A stretch of 64,000 nucleotides of DNA from Alcaligenes pakistanensis (GCF_014652815.1 NZ_BMZN01000002.1:733793-797792); one strand, 5' to 3'. Counted from the stretch's first letter, positions 36,622 through 46,250 are shown. Program-made: numbers and translations. Notes: a model not told the origin generated them from the letters alone.

Positions 36622-37560
36622 CTATTCCACTTTTTTAAACTCTTCAAATATCTGCCCAGGGCCACCGGCGTAGGGATGGGCGGCCTTGTAGTTGCCTGAG
36701 GAAAAGAAAGTCGTGGAGAACTCCCCTGCTTTGTAGACGGGAGCTTTAGAGGAGCTTGGCTTGTACTCGCCTTCGATCAGCTCCAGCCTGACATACTGGT
36801 CGGTGATTTCTTTGACCCGCCAGCGCGTATCTTTCACGCTGATATAGGGGCCCGGTAAAAACTCTTTCTGGGTGGCGTCATAGTGGCGATATGGGGTGAC
36901 GATATCCCCCACCGCAAAGCTAGGCAGGACTTTTTGTTTTGCCGCTTCTCTTTGCCTTTGTGCTGCATGGCTTTCGGGGCACTGAGCCAGGCCCGCCGAC
37001 AAGGAGCCAGCCGAGCCTGCGACAGGTGGGAATAAGGAAAGATATTTTGAGCCGCTTGCGACAGGAACAATGCCGATCAGCCCCGCGCCACTGTTTGTCT
37101 GTATAACAGCCAGATTGCCCGTCTGATCCAGAAATAGCTTAATCCCACCCCAGGAGCAGCCCACGCCGGGGCTGTCATTGCTGCCGCATTGTGAGGCGCT
37201 TTTGATCTCCAGAGCCCCATCGTTGCCTACTTGATAGTCTTGTCCACGCAAGTAATGGCGGGAGCCCGTGATATTCAGGTTTTTGTCCAGATACTCGCTG
37301 GCGAATTCGTCTTTGGACAAGACCTTGAACCTGACCAGTTCTACCTCTCGTGCCGTCCAGAAACCAAGAAGATGCGAGAGTACGTAGCCACCCCGGTAGA
37401 CGCTGTCTTCAGTTGCATAGCTGCCGTGCTGGCAGAAATAGCTGCTTTGACCTTGGAGCAAGCCTGAGGCTGGCTTGGTAGTGGAAATTCTGGGATCGGA
37501 GTACGTAGAGCATCCCGTCATTAACAGCGCCGCAAGAATACAAGTGATTTTGTTCGTCAT
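36622..37560 (-). CDS. Putative lipoprotein of unknown function
   Basis: A 312-residue protein with a lipoprotein signal (ITCILAALLMTGCS, Cys at about residue 17) and a largely hydrophilic body with several Cys. I do not recognise the family. The sequence has no repeats or membrane segments beyond the N-terminus. It stands alone on the minus strand between the paaY-like gene and a bidirectional terminator. Confidence 0.7.
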   Translation of the reverse strand: MTNKITCILAALLMTGCSTYSDPRISTTKPASGLLQGQSSYFCQHGSYATEDSVYRGGYVLSHLLGFWTAREVELVRFKVLSKDEFASEYLDKNLNITGSRHYLRGQDYQVGNDGALEIKSASQCGSNDSPGVGCSWGGIKLFLDQTGNLAVIQTNSGAGLIGIVPVASGSKYLSLFPPVAGSAGSLSAGLAQCPESHAAQRQREAAKQKVLPSFAVGDIVTPYRHYDATQKEFLPGPYISVKDTRWRVKEITDQYVRLELIEGEYKPSSSKAPVYKAGEFSTTFFSSGNYKAAHPYAGGPGQIFEEFKKVE

Positions 37561-37695
37561 GGTTCTTTAGAAGAGGCGGGACAGACATGGGCTGCTTTTC
37601 AGCGGCTTGATTGCGCAGCAGCTTTGCATCGGTGGGGCTTGGGCGTTCTATGATAACTCTTGCTCCCGAGTGTGCAGCAAAGAGGGGCTGGCCTA

Positions 37696-37747
37696 TAAAA
37701 AAACCCCTAGGCACCGGGATTATCTCCCGACATCAAGGGGTTTTTCT
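37696..37747. terminator. Bidirectional terminator downstream of the ABC importer operon
   Basis: AAAAAACCCCT and AGGGGTTTTT arms flank a second small hairpin (CGGGATTATCTCCCG). T tracts are present on both strands, so it can end the leftward ABC operon (stop at 37806). Confidence 0.8.
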
Positions 37748-37805
37748 GGGCAGGCTGGCCGGTACGGCTCACTAGCTAATGCCCACGGCTAGGCCGTTAA
37801 TTCGC

Positions 37806-38810
37806 TTACTTGCCAACCGTTGCCAAGGCTTGTTTCCAGGCGGCGATCACGGTTTCGTATTCTGCAGCTGCTTTCAACGGATCAATGTTGGCTACTTTGA
37901 TCTGATCCAGGTTAGGCAACTTGGTCAGCTCGGCCACATTGATGTCGCTGCGAGTGGGGCGGCGGAAGTTTTCTACCAGCTCGGCTTCCTGAACTTCCTT
38001 GGACAGCAGAACATCCACCAGCTTGCGGGCGGCTTCCTGACCGTTCTTGGGGTTCTTGATCACAGCCACGCCTTCGGGGGCAATGAACGTGCCGTCTTCA
38101 GGGTAGATCAGTTCGATCCCTTTCTGACCGCCGGCCACGTAGGCGTAAGCCGCGTATTCCATGGTGACGCCCAGTGGGTACTCACCATTGGCTACGCTTT
38201 TGTAGACCTGGCCCGAACTCTTGGACACGATTACGTTGGCCGCCAATTTCTGCAGGCCTTCAGCGCCGTACAGTTGGTATATGCCGTAAACCTGGTCGTA
38301 AGCGCTGCCCGAAGAGGCGGGGTCACCAATAATGACCTTGCCTTTCCACTGCGGATCGAACAGGTCGGACCAAGTCTTGGGAGCCGTCTGACCTTTCAGT
38401 TGGCGCTCGTTGGCCATGATGACCATGACGTGGGCATTGGAGCTGGTCCACAGGCTGTCTTTGCCGTGGAACGCTTCGGGAATCGCTTTGTTCTCGGGCG
38501 ATTCGTAGGCTTCAAAGTTCTGCTGGAAAGCAGCCATGGTGCCGTAGGCAGCGCCCCAGACCACATCGCCCAGCGGGTTTTGAGCTTCGGCTTCGATACG
38601 CTTCATCAAGGCACCAGCGCCCGAGGTCACTTGTTGAATGGACAGATCGGAAGCCGTCTTGCGGGCGATCTCCAAAGCCGTATCAATGGTTTGTACATTA
38701 TTAGGGGTGTACATCACGGCATTGGCGGCCAGAGCGGCGCTGGACAGAGACAGGGCGCCGGCACTGAGGGAGAGTGCCAGACCAGTTTTCAGAAAACGTG
38801 TAGTCAGCAT
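37806..38810 (-). CDS. ABC importer periplasmic binding protein (AfuA/FbpA-like)
   Basis: A 334-residue substrate-binding protein with a signal peptide (LKTGLALSLSAGALSLSSAA, cleavage near ALAANA). Body motifs such as GDVVWGAAYGTM, KVIIGDPASSGSAYDQVYGI and SKSSGQVYKSVANGEYPLGV are those of the iron(III)/AfuA cluster of type II binding proteins. The paired Tyr-Tyr that holds iron in FbpA is not evident, so a sugar phosphate, phosphonate or polyamine ligand is possible. It is the last gene of the operon. Confidence 0.85.
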   Translation of the reverse strand: MLTTRFLKTGLALSLSAGALSLSSAALAANAVMYTPNNVQTIDTALEIARKTASDLSIQQVTSGAGALMKRIEAEAQNPLGDVVWGAAYGTMAAFQQNFEAYESPENKAIPEAFHGKDSLWTSSNAHVMVIMANERQLKGQTAPKTWSDLFDPQWKGKVIIGDPASSGSAYDQVYGIYQLYGAEGLQKLAANVIVSKSSGQVYKSVANGEYPLGVTMEYAAYAYVAGGQKGIELIYPEDGTFIAPEGVAVIKNPKNGQEAARKLVDVLLSKEVQEAELVENFRRPTRSDINVAELTKLPNLDQIKVANIDPLKAAAEYETVIAAWKQALATVGK

Positions 38811-38826
38811 AATGAGCCTTTTTAGA

Positions 38827-40494
38827 TTAGCGGCTGGAAAACAGATCCAGCTTGAGAAAACGAATAGCCAGATAAATCGGCAACAGAATCACGACCATCA
38901 AAATCACTCCGTAGGCCGAGGCACGCGCTAAAAAGCCGGCATCGATCTGACGGAACATCTGGATAGGCATGGTCTCCATACCACCGTAATACAGCACAAT
39001 AGTGGCGGAAATTTCGGCCAGTGACGTTACCCACATCAAGATGGCAGCACCCAAAATAGCGGGTTTCATCAAGGGCAGGACAACTTTGAAGAAGCTCTGG
39101 AAGGGACTGACTCCCAGATTGATGGAGGCCTCTTCGATAGAGTCGGGAATGTTGTAGAGCGAGGCCGAGGCCGAGCGTATGGAGAAGGGCACCTTACGCA
39201 CAAAGTACGCACCAGCCATGATCACCCAGGTTCCCGTCAGTACCAGCATGCCGCTGTTGTAGGTCTGGATCAGGGCAATACCCAGCACAGTGCCGGAAAT
39301 GGCCAGGGGCAGCATCACCATATAGTCCAGAGCGGTCACCACGAACAGGCGTTTTTTCACGATCAGGTAACTACATACTGTCGCAAAGCAGGTGCCTGCA
39401 ATCGTGGCCACGCTGGCCAGCATCAGCGAGTTCAGAATGGGCTCAGGCGCGTAGCGCAGGGCACGCTCCATATTGTCCAGGGTGAAAGTGCCGTATTGCA
39501 TGACCGGGCCGCTGGCTTTGGTGAAGGCACCGATCAGCACAATAAAGGCCGGAATCAGCGAAAAGGTCACAAACAGCACAGCACCAATAGTCAGCAAAAT
39601 ACCGCCCAGACCTTGTGCGCGGATGGGACGCGGCGCACGGCCTTGCTGCATCTGGAAGGTCTTGCGTTCCAGTACCCGTTTCTGAATAAACAGCACCGCT
39701 CCGACCAGAATGACGGAGACCACCGCCAGCACGCCTTGCATGGTGGGGTTGCCGCTCATCTCGGACAGGAAGGTGGTGTAGGTCAGCGAAGACAGCACAT
39801 CGACCTGACCGCCCAGAATCATGGGAATGGAAAAGTTGTCCACGGCCAGCGTGAACACAATCATGGCATTGACCAGCAGGGCTGGCATCAGCACCGGGAA
39901 GGTGACGCTCATCGCCCGTTTGAAGGTGCTGGCACCCAGGTTCACAGCGGCTTCTTCCAATGTGCCGTCAATGGCTTTCAGCGCAGCCAGCATGCCGATA
40001 TACACATAGGTGTAATCGTTCAGGATCAGCACATAGGACATGCCAAACCAGCCGTAAAAGCTGGGCAGATCAATACCAATGCTTTCCAGGGCCAGCCGTA
40101 CTACCCCGTTATTGCCCAGCAACATCAACCAGGCTTGCGAGACGATGATGTCTGGCAGCACGATCGTGGTCAGGGGCAGGATGGCCACAATGGCTTTGCC
40201 GGGGAAATCGTAGCGCGCCACGACATAGGCTAGCGGAGCACCCAGCAACAGCGTGCCAATGGTGGAGATCAGCCCCAGCTTGATGGTGTTGAAGAAAGCT
40301 TCAACGTAACGCGGGTCGCTAAAGAAAGTCTCAAAGCCGTGCAGGCTGGGCAGGCCAGTGGCAGGGTCGATGATGCTTTGATAGAACAGGGAGGCGAGTG
40401 GCCAGACAACCCAAAAGAACAGCACCGCCAGACAAATCAGAGCGGGCAGAAACCAGGGGGAGCGAAGGGCCAGGGGTCTTGCAGCGATAGCCAT
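38827..40494 (-). CDS. ABC importer permease, two fused permease domains (AfuB/FbpB-like)
   Basis: A 555-residue inner-membrane protein with about 12 membrane segments. Two EAA-type loops are visible, one per half (EEAAVNLGASTFKRAMSVTF near residue 195; EEASINLGVSPFQSFFKVVL near residue 465), showing an internal duplication of the permease unit as in FbpB and AfuB. The start at 40494 follows GAGGCG and lies just after the ATPase stop; the upstream alternative falls inside the ATPase gene. Confidence 0.9.
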   Translation of the reverse strand: MAIAARPLALRSPWFLPALICLAVLFFWVVWPLASLFYQSIIDPATGLPSLHGFETFFSDPRYVEAFFNTIKLGLISTIGTLLLGAPLAYVVARYDFPGKAIVAILPLTTIVLPDIIVSQAWLMLLGNNGVVRLALESIGIDLPSFYGWFGMSYVLILNDYTYVYIGMLAALKAIDGTLEEAAVNLGASTFKRAMSVTFPVLMPALLVNAMIVFTLAVDNFSIPMILGGQVDVLSSLTYTTFLSEMSGNPTMQGVLAVVSVILVGAVLFIQKRVLERKTFQMQQGRAPRPIRAQGLGGILLTIGAVLFVTFSLIPAFIVLIGAFTKASGPVMQYGTFTLDNMERALRYAPEPILNSLMLASVATIAGTCFATVCSYLIVKKRLFVVTALDYMVMLPLAISGTVLGIALIQTYNSGMLVLTGTWVIMAGAYFVRKVPFSIRSASASLYNIPDSIEEASINLGVSPFQSFFKVVLPLMKPAILGAAILMWVTSLAEISATIVLYYGGMETMPIQMFRQIDAGFLARASAYGVILMVVILLPIYLAIRFLKLDLFSSR

Positions 40495-40499
40495 GGGTC

Positions 40500-41549
40500 T
40501 TACGCCTCGACCAGACGACATTCAGGGCTAAAGCTCAGGTTGACCGAGCTGCCGGCAGACAGATGCGGGTCCAGGGCAGCGGCAACGTCGGCAATAATTT
40601 GTTTGCCATCGCTCAGCTTCAGGCTGTAAGCCGTTTTAGTACCCAAATATTGGCGGGCCACTACTTGGGCCGGAATGCTGCCTGCTTGGGCCTGGGTATG
40701 CAGGGTGATATTTTCAGGGCGCGCAGCCAGCAGGACCTGCCCGCTTGGTGGCGGGTTGTTCACCATAATATGTCCGCCTGCAATGCTGACGGTGGTGTGG
40801 TCAGCTTCTACATGCACGCCCAAGGTGTCGATCAGGTTAGCGGCACCGATAAAGTCAGCGGCATAGGCGGTACGCGGAGTGGCGTACATGGCTTCGGGGG
40901 TATCGAGCTGGTCGATACGGCCTTGGCGCAGCAAAGCAATGCGGTCCGACATGGACAGGGCTTCTTCCTGGTCATGTGTCACGAAAATAGCGGTGATATT
41001 GGACTCTTGTTGCAGCTCGCGAATCACTTGGCGCATTTGAATACGCAGCTTGGCATCCAGGTTGGACAGGGGTTCGTCCATCAGCAGAACGCGTGGTTCG
41101 ATCACCAGGGCGCGGGCCAGGGCCACACGCTGACGCTGGCCACCGGACAGCTCAGCGGGGTAGCGCTCGGCCATGCCGCCCAGTTCAACCCGCTCCAGGA
41201 TGTAGCTGACTTTTTTCTTGATTTCGCTGCTGCTGACTTTGCGTACCCGCAAACCGTAAGCCACATTGTCAAATACGGTTTTATCAGGGAACAGGGCGTA
41301 GTCCTGGAACACCATGCCCGTTTCGCGCTTGTGCGCGGGCAGGTAGGTGATGTCCTCTTTGTCCAGAAATAGGCGGCCTTCATCGGGGATGATGAAGCCG
41401 GCAATCATGCGTAGCAAAGTTGTTTTGCCACAGCCGCTGGGCCCTAATAAGGTGAAGAACTCGCCATGCCGGATTTGCAGGCTCAGTTCATTGATGATGG
41501 TATTGCTGCCGTAGCGTTTAACTACGTGATCGATGTGGATTTCTGCCAT
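40500..41549 (-). CDS. ABC importer ATPase (AfuC/FbpC/PotA-like)
   Basis: A 349-residue ATP-binding protein. Walker A LLGPSGCGKTTLLRMIAGF (about residues 34-52), Q-loop MVFQDYALFP, signature ELSGGQRQRVALARAL, Walker B VLLMDEPLSNLD and switch His in VTHDQEEA are intact. The C-terminal ~100 residues form a TOBE-type domain. It is the first gene of the leftward ATPase-permease-binding protein operon. Confidence 0.94.
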   Translation of the reverse strand: MAEIHIDHVVKRYGSNTIINELSLQIRHGEFFTLLGPSGCGKTTLLRMIAGFIIPDEGRLFLDKEDITYLPAHKRETGMVFQDYALFPDKTVFDNVAYGLRVRKVSSSEIKKKVSYILERVELGGMAERYPAELSGGQRQRVALARALVIEPRVLLMDEPLSNLDAKLRIQMRQVIRELQQESNITAIFVTHDQEEALSMSDRIALLRQGRIDQLDTPEAMYATPRTAYAADFIGAANLIDTLGVHVEADHTTVSIAGGHIMVNNPPPSGQVLLAARPENITLHTQAQAGSIPAQVVARQYLGTKTAYSLKLSDGKQIIADVAAALDPHLSAGSSVNLSFSPECRLVEA

Positions 41550-42250
41550 GGAGATAGATCAGCCTGGGACTGAATAGTGCAGGTAAACCGCGCATCAAGG
41601 GGCGGTTGCCTAGGCTTAAAAAAGAAGTGGCTCTGGCGCCTCGAGCGACGCAAACGTCACTGTGGCGTAGGCACAAACAATAATTACAAGTTAATGACAA
41701 GTTTTATAAGAAGTTGCTATCTTAGCAGCAGGCCAATGCTTGTAGTTTTAATTATCAGGCGTCTAAGTCCAACGCAAAGGCTTGGCTGGCCGGTCTTGTC
41801 TCCTTAGCACTCAAAAAAATTCCGTAAGACAAGCATCATATTGCGATAATCAGGTGGTAGTAATGTGTCTTGCTTTTTCGTCGAAAGCGGTCTAGTGCGG
41901 ATCGGGTTTTCTTGTGTCAAATAAAGGCCCCTAGAGTGGGTTCAAAAAAGAATGATAGATTCTTGCAGAGCGCAGGAATGGGAGAGGGGTACAAAAGGGT
42001 AGCTTTCTATCCGATTTAATCAGGCGTGTAACACGCCTGTATTTGCGCATCCGAATTTGTAGATGGTGTTCCGGTGTTGTGATGATGCACACGCCGGGCC
42101 GGAGTGGTTGTTGGGTTAGATCCGATCGGTGCCACTGGCTAGTCCATCCGTTAAGGCGTGGCGCCTTGTTTCGTTGATAGACCCACCCACATCCGGGTAA
42201 TGCATGTCGTCAGAGATCGTAGAAGTTAGTTAATTAACTGGAGATTGAAG
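41550..42250. other. Non-coding spacer between the ABC operon and pnt operon
   Basis: About 700 bp between divergent operons with no credible gene. It contains a perfect 8-bp-arm palindrome (42021-42039, listed separately) and a small AAGGCG/CGCCTT hairpin near 42154. It must hold promoters for both operons; none stands out. Confidence 0.5.
42021..42039. promoter_or_regulatory. Palindromic site, candidate operator upstream of pntAA
   Basis: CAGGCGTG and CACGCCTG form perfect arms around TAA. The site lies 212-230 bp before the pntAA start. The symmetry and size fit a dimeric repressor site, but no matching copy was noticed elsewhere in the window. Confidence 0.3.
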
Positions 42251-43369
42251 ATGCGACTAGGTGTATTAAGCCCCCGGGGGACCGGGGAAAAGAGGGTAGC
42301 GGCCACGCCCGATACCGTCAGGGCTTACCGCAAGGTGGGCCATGATTTGATTATCGAGGCGGGAGCCGGGCAGGGTATTGCCAGTTCGGATGCGGATTAC
42401 GAGGCAGCAGGGGCCACGATAGGTGATCCTTATCAAGCCACGGTCTTGCTGGTAGTCGGTCCTGCAGATGTCGATCCGGCCCGCTTGCGTGCCGAGCATG
42501 TTGTCGTCGGGCTGCTGGATCCGTACGAGAGCGAGGGGCTGGACAGGCTGGCCGCAACGGGCTGCCAGGCCTTTTCCTTGGAACTGATTCCGCGCACCAC
42601 TCGGGCGCAAAGCATGGACGTTCTGTCCTCGCAGGCCAATATCGCGGGTTATGCCGCAGTGCTGAAAGCCTCCACCTTATATCCCCGATTTTTTCCCATG
42701 ATGATGACCGCGGCGGGTACCGTCAAAGCGGCCCGTGTCGTGGTACTGGGTGCAGGGGTGGCGGGTTTGCAGGCAATTGCGACGGCGCGTCGTCTGGGGG
42801 CGGTGGTTGAGGCTTCTGACGTGCGTCCGGCAGCGCGTGAGCAGATCGAGTCCCTGGGCGGCAAGTTTATCGACGTGCCCTACGAAACGGACGAGGAGCG
42901 CGAGGCGGCCCAAGGTGTAGGCGGTTACGCCCGGCCCATGCCTGCTTCCTGGCTGCAACGGCAGGCAGCCGTAGTGGCAGCACGCTGTGCGCAGGCCGAC
43001 GTCATCATCACCACAGCCTTGATTCCAGGGCGTCCCGCTCCGCGTCTGATTGCTGAAGAAGTCGTGCGCTCCATGCGTCCCGGCTCGGTGATTGTGGATC
43101 TGGCGGCGGCACGGGGTGGTAACTGCGCCCTGACCGAAGCTGATCAGATTGTGGAAAAACATGGCGTGACGCTAGTGGGCGAGACCAACTTCCCGGCCCG
43201 TGTGGCAGCCGATGCGTCTGCTTTGTATGCACGCAATATTCAACAGTTCCTGGGCTTGATGCTTAAGGATCAGTCTGACGAGCTGCATATCCCTGCGGAC
43301 GACGACATTGTGAATGCCAGCCGGGTGGTACAGGCTGGCAAACGACTCTTTCCACAGCAGGGAGCCTGA
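42251..43369 (+). CDS. pntAA: NAD(P) transhydrogenase subunit alpha part 1
   Basis: A 372-residue NAD(H)-binding domain I of the proton-translocating transhydrogenase, with RLGVLSPRGTGEKRVAATPD at the start. VVLGAGVAGLQAIATARRLGAVVEASDV is interrupted as the Rossmann GAGVAG motif (about residues 164-170), and RDVR-type contacts follow. The ATG at 42251 (GGAG 7 bases upstream) is preferred to a TTG two codons earlier. The membrane part is a separate downstream gene, as in Rhodospirillum. Confidence 0.93.
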   Translation: MRLGVLSPRGTGEKRVAATPDTVRAYRKVGHDLIIEAGAGQGIASSDADYEAAGATIGDPYQATVLLVVGPADVDPARLRAEHVVVGLLDPYESEGLDRLAATGCQAFSLELIPRTTRAQSMDVLSSQANIAGYAAVLKASTLYPRFFPMMMTAAGTVKAARVVVLGAGVAGLQAIATARRLGAVVEASDVRPAAREQIESLGGKFIDVPYETDEEREAAQGVGGYARPMPASWLQRQAAVVAARCAQADVIITTALIPGRPAPRLIAEEVVRSMRPGSVIVDLAAARGGNCALTEADQIVEKHGVTLVGETNFPARVAADASALYARNIQQFLGLMLKDQSDELHIPADDDIVNASRVVQAGKRLFPQQGA

Positions 43370-43373
43370 GGTC

Positions 43374-43694
43374 ATGGATATTATTTCTCCCCTGGTCATT
43401 AACCTGATCATCTTTGTGCTGGCTATCTACGTGGGCTATCACGTGGTCTGGACAGTGACGCCCGCTTTGCATACACCCTTGATGGCGGTGACCAATGCGA
43501 TTTCGGCCATTATTATTGTGGGCGGGATGCTGGCGGCAGCCTTGACGGAAAGCCCCTGGGCACAGGCGATGGGCATTATTGCCACGGCCCTAGCCTCGGT
43601 AAACGTGTTTGGTGGATTTCTCGTCACCCGACGTATGTTGGAAATGTTCAAAAAGAAGGGCGCTAAAAATACGCCCAAGGAAGGGCAGTCATGA
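43374..43694 (+). CDS. pntAB: NAD(P) transhydrogenase subunit alpha part 2
   Basis: A 106-residue membrane subunit with about four hydrophobic segments (ISPLVINLIIFVLAIYVGYH; ISAIIIVGGMLAAALTESPW; GIIATALASVNVFGGFLVTR). It supplies the N-terminal half of the proton channel domain. It begins 4 bp after pntAA and its TGA overlaps the pntB ATG. Confidence 0.93.
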   Translation: MDIISPLVINLIIFVLAIYVGYHVVWTVTPALHTPLMAVTNAISAIIIVGGMLAAALTESPWAQAMGIIATALASVNVFGGFLVTRRMLEMFKKKGAKNTPKEGQS

Positions 43695-45127
43695 TTTCCA
43701 TGAATACCGTTACCTTGTGCTATTTGCTGGCCTCGGTGTGTTTTATTCAGGCCTTGAAGGGCTTGTCTCATCCAGCCAGTTCGCGACGTGGCAATTTGTT
43801 TGGCATGGTGGGTATGGCGTTGGCCATCGCAACGACTGCCGTACTGATCTATAGCCTGGCGCCTGCGGGCAAAGAGCTGTCCGGTCTGTTGCGGGTTCTG
43901 ATTGGTCTGGTGATCGGTGGCATTTTGGGCACCCTCATGGCTCGCCGTGTCGAGATGACCAAGATGCCGGAACTGGTCGCCTTCATGCACAGCATGATTG
44001 GTCTGGCCGCCGTGGCAATTGCGATTGCCGTGGTGCTGGAGCCGGTGGCTTTTGGCATAGGCTCGGCCGAGTTCGCGCTGCCCATGGGCAACCGCGTAGA
44101 GCTGGCTCTAGGTGCATTGGTCGGGGCCATTACTTTCTCCGGTTCGGTCATTGCTTTTGGCAAGCTGTCGGGCAAGTACAAGTTCCGCCTGTTCCAGGGC
44201 GCTCCTGTGACCTTTAAAGGTCAGCACTGGTTGAATCTGCTGTTGGGACTGCTGGCCTTGGGGTGCGGCGTTATTTTCGTGATGACCCAGGCATGGTGGG
44301 CGTTTGGCGTGTTGCTGGCCTTGTCCTTCCTGCTGGGTGTGATGCTGATCATCCCGATTGGTGGCGCGGATATGCCGGTGGTGGTGTCCATGCTGAACAG
44401 CTATTCGGGTTGGGCGGCAGCGGGGATTGGCTTCTCCCTGAATAACTCTATGCTGATCATTGCCGGTTCGCTGGTGGGTTCCTCCGGTGCCATTCTGTCC
44501 TACATCATGTGCAAGGCCATGAACCGTGCCTTTTTCAATGTGATTCTGGGCGGCTTTGGTGCCAATCCGGGAGCATCGGCTGGTGGTGCAGATCAGGGCA
44601 ATCGCTCGGTGAAGTCTGGCAGTGCTGAAGATGCTGCATTCATGATGAGCAATGCCGAGTCTGTGGTGATTGTTCCGGGCTATGGTCTGGCCGTGGCGCG
44701 TGCTCAGCACGCTTTGAAAGAACTGTCGGACAAGTTGACCAGCCAGGGCGTGACGGTGCGCTACGCTATTCACCCAGTGGCGGGTCGTATGCCAGGGCAC
44801 ATGAACGTCTTGCTGGCTGAGGCGGAAATGCCTTACGAGCAGGTCTTTGAAATGGACGACATCAATAGCGAGTTTGCTCAGACCGATGTGGTGCTGGTTC
44901 TGGGAGCGAACGACGTGGTTAACCCGGCCGCGAAAAACGACCCGGCATCGCCTATTGCCGGTATGCCGATTCTGGAAGCCTATAAGGCCAGGACCGTGAT
45001 TGTGAATAAGCGCTCCATGGCGGCGGGTTATGCCGGTCTGGATAATGAGCTGTTCTATATGGACAAGACCATGATGGTGTTTGGCGACGCCAAAAAGGCC
45101 ATCGAGGATATGGTCAAAGCGCTATAA
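43691..45127 (+). CDS. pntB: NAD(P) transhydrogenase subunit beta
   Basis: A 478-residue subunit with about nine membrane helices (residues 1-260) and a C-terminal NADP(H)-binding domain with VVIVPGYGLAVARAQHALKE, AIHPVAGRMPGHMNVLLAEA and VVLVLGANDVVNPAAK. With PntAA and PntAB it uses the proton gradient to make NADPH from NADH. It is coupled to pntAB by ATGA and followed by a strong terminator. Confidence 0.96.
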   Translation: MISMNTVTLCYLLASVCFIQALKGLSHPASSRRGNLFGMVGMALAIATTAVLIYSLAPAGKELSGLLRVLIGLVIGGILGTLMARRVEMTKMPELVAFMHSMIGLAAVAIAIAVVLEPVAFGIGSAEFALPMGNRVELALGALVGAITFSGSVIAFGKLSGKYKFRLFQGAPVTFKGQHWLNLLLGLLALGCGVIFVMTQAWWAFGVLLALSFLLGVMLIIPIGGADMPVVVSMLNSYSGWAAAGIGFSLNNSMLIIAGSLVGSSGAILSYIMCKAMNRAFFNVILGGFGANPGASAGGADQGNRSVKSGSAEDAAFMMSNAESVVIVPGYGLAVARAQHALKELSDKLTSQGVTVRYAIHPVAGRMPGHMNVLLAEAEMPYEQVFEMDDINSEFAQTDVVLVLGANDVVNPAAKNDPASPIAGMPILEAYKARTVIVNKRSMAAGYAGLDNELFYMDKTMMVFGDAKKAIEDMVKAL

Positions 45128-45145
45128 ATTAGTCGCGCTGACAGT

Positions 45146-45191
45146 AAAAAGCGCTCTGGTTCCTTGCGGGCCAGAGCGCTTTCTTGTTTTT
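45146..45191 (+). terminator. Rho-independent terminator after pntB
   Basis: AAAGCGCTCTGG pairs perfectly with CCAGAGCGCTTT (12-bp stem), followed by CTTGTTTTT. It also lies just past the convergent small gene at 45201. Confidence 0.92.
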
Positions 45192-45200
45192 AGGGCGTAC

Positions 45201-45536
45201 TTAGAACTTGGGGCCGGAGCGCAGTTGTTCGCACATCTTGCTGCGTTGCTCGGGGCTGGCTTTCTCCAGATCCTGACGACCACGTTCAAGACCTTGGTCA
45301 AAGGCCTTATCAAAATCCTCTTCATTCAGACCCATGCTTTGAATAGAGACTTTCTGCTGTCTTTTCATCTCTTGCAATTGTGCCTCGCTGCGATCGCCAC
45401 ACACTTCAGCCGCCGCTTGCATCGCACCTCCCATTTGAGCCAGCTGAGTAGCAGGGCCGCTGTCCTGGGCTTGGCTGCTTGTGCTGATCAGTAAAAGGGT
45501 AGCGATAGAGAGCAGTCTTTTCGAATACTGAAACAT
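45201..45536 (-). CDS. Small exported protein of unknown function
   Basis: A 111-residue protein with a signal peptide (KRLLSIATLLLISTSSQAQ, about residues 6-24). The mature part is helical and Gln/Glu/Lys-rich with two Cys (in AEVCGDRSE and KMCEQLRSG) that could form a disulphide. Family not recognised. It is convergent with pntB. Confidence 0.7.
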   Translation of the reverse strand: MFQYSKRLLSIATLLLISTSSQAQDSGPATQLAQMGGAMQAAAEVCGDRSEAQLQEMKRQQKVSIQSMGLNEEDFDKAFDQGLERGRQDLEKASPEQRSKMCEQLRSGPKF

Positions 45537-45656
45537 GGTGAGTTCCGTTGAGTGACGTAAAAAGCCAGGTTTTATAGGCCCCGGTCTTTGATGGTGTTAA
45601 GTGTACGACCCAGGAAGGTGGCTATCGCCGTTTTTCTGTTGCCAGGTGCCCAATGC

Positions 45657-46250
45657 TCACCACTTTTCGTTGACGCAGCTTTTTGTGGGGCGCGCATCCA
45701 GCTTTGTTAGCTCACCATCAGAAATGTTATACAAACTCCACTGAGTGGTTTGGCCGTAATTCGCGTGATTTCGGAAGTTGCTAGTTTGAATGATGAACAG
45801 GTAGTCGTCGCCTTTTTTGGGAGTGAAGGTCACACCATAAGCTTGGGAGCCTTTTAGGGGGAATCCTGTCCCTGTCCCTACAAAGAAGAGCGAGACTGGC
45901 TGGTTCGCATTAATTTCGGTTTCAGATACATAGTTAGTGACATTCTTGATGAAGCTCATATCCACGTCCGGCATACCGATCTTAGGCCCGATCTGGTTGT
46001 CAAACCGATTGGTAAATCCTTTTTCTACCGTTGCCCCTTGACTTGTTAAGACCAGCCCGGAGCCATTTGAAGTCCCTGCGCAGGTGGAGTTTGGGGACAA
46101 GTAAATGTTATCGGTGCTGGAAAAGACTCGCAGTCGAGCGGTATCCGTACTTAAAACATAAGACGGTTTCACATTGACCGGCTGATGGGCACACCCTGCC
46201 AAACCTAAAATGAGCACGGAGAGCCATCGAGTTTTTATTGATAGTTTCAT
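45657..46250 (-). CDS. Putative lipoprotein of unknown function
   Basis: A 197-residue protein with a lipoprotein signal (LSVLILGLAGCAHQP, Cys at about residue 20) and a beta-rich body. A Cys in NSTCAGTSNGSG and one near the C-terminus (TKSCVNEKW) could pair. Family not recognised. It stands alone, between the small exported protein and the tRNA-Arg genes. Confidence 0.7.
   Translation of the reverse strand: MKLSIKTRWLSVLILGLAGCAHQPVNVKPSYVLSTDTARLRVFSSTDNIYLSPNSTCAGTSNGSGLVLTSQGATVEKGFTNRFDNQIGPKIGMPDVDMSFIKNVTNYVSETEINANQPVSLFFVGTGTGFPLKGSQAYGVTFTPKKGDDYLFIIQTSNFRNHANYGQTTQWSLYNISDGELTKLDARPTKSCVNEKW

Noticed and set aside
37779-38825. Long plus-strand frame of 348 codons
   Set aside because: It lies entirely opposite the AfuA-like binding protein gene and has no family motifs; it is an antisense shadow.
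40563-41372. Plus-strand frame of 269 codons
   Set aside because: Opposite the ABC ATPase gene, which carries all ATPase motifs.
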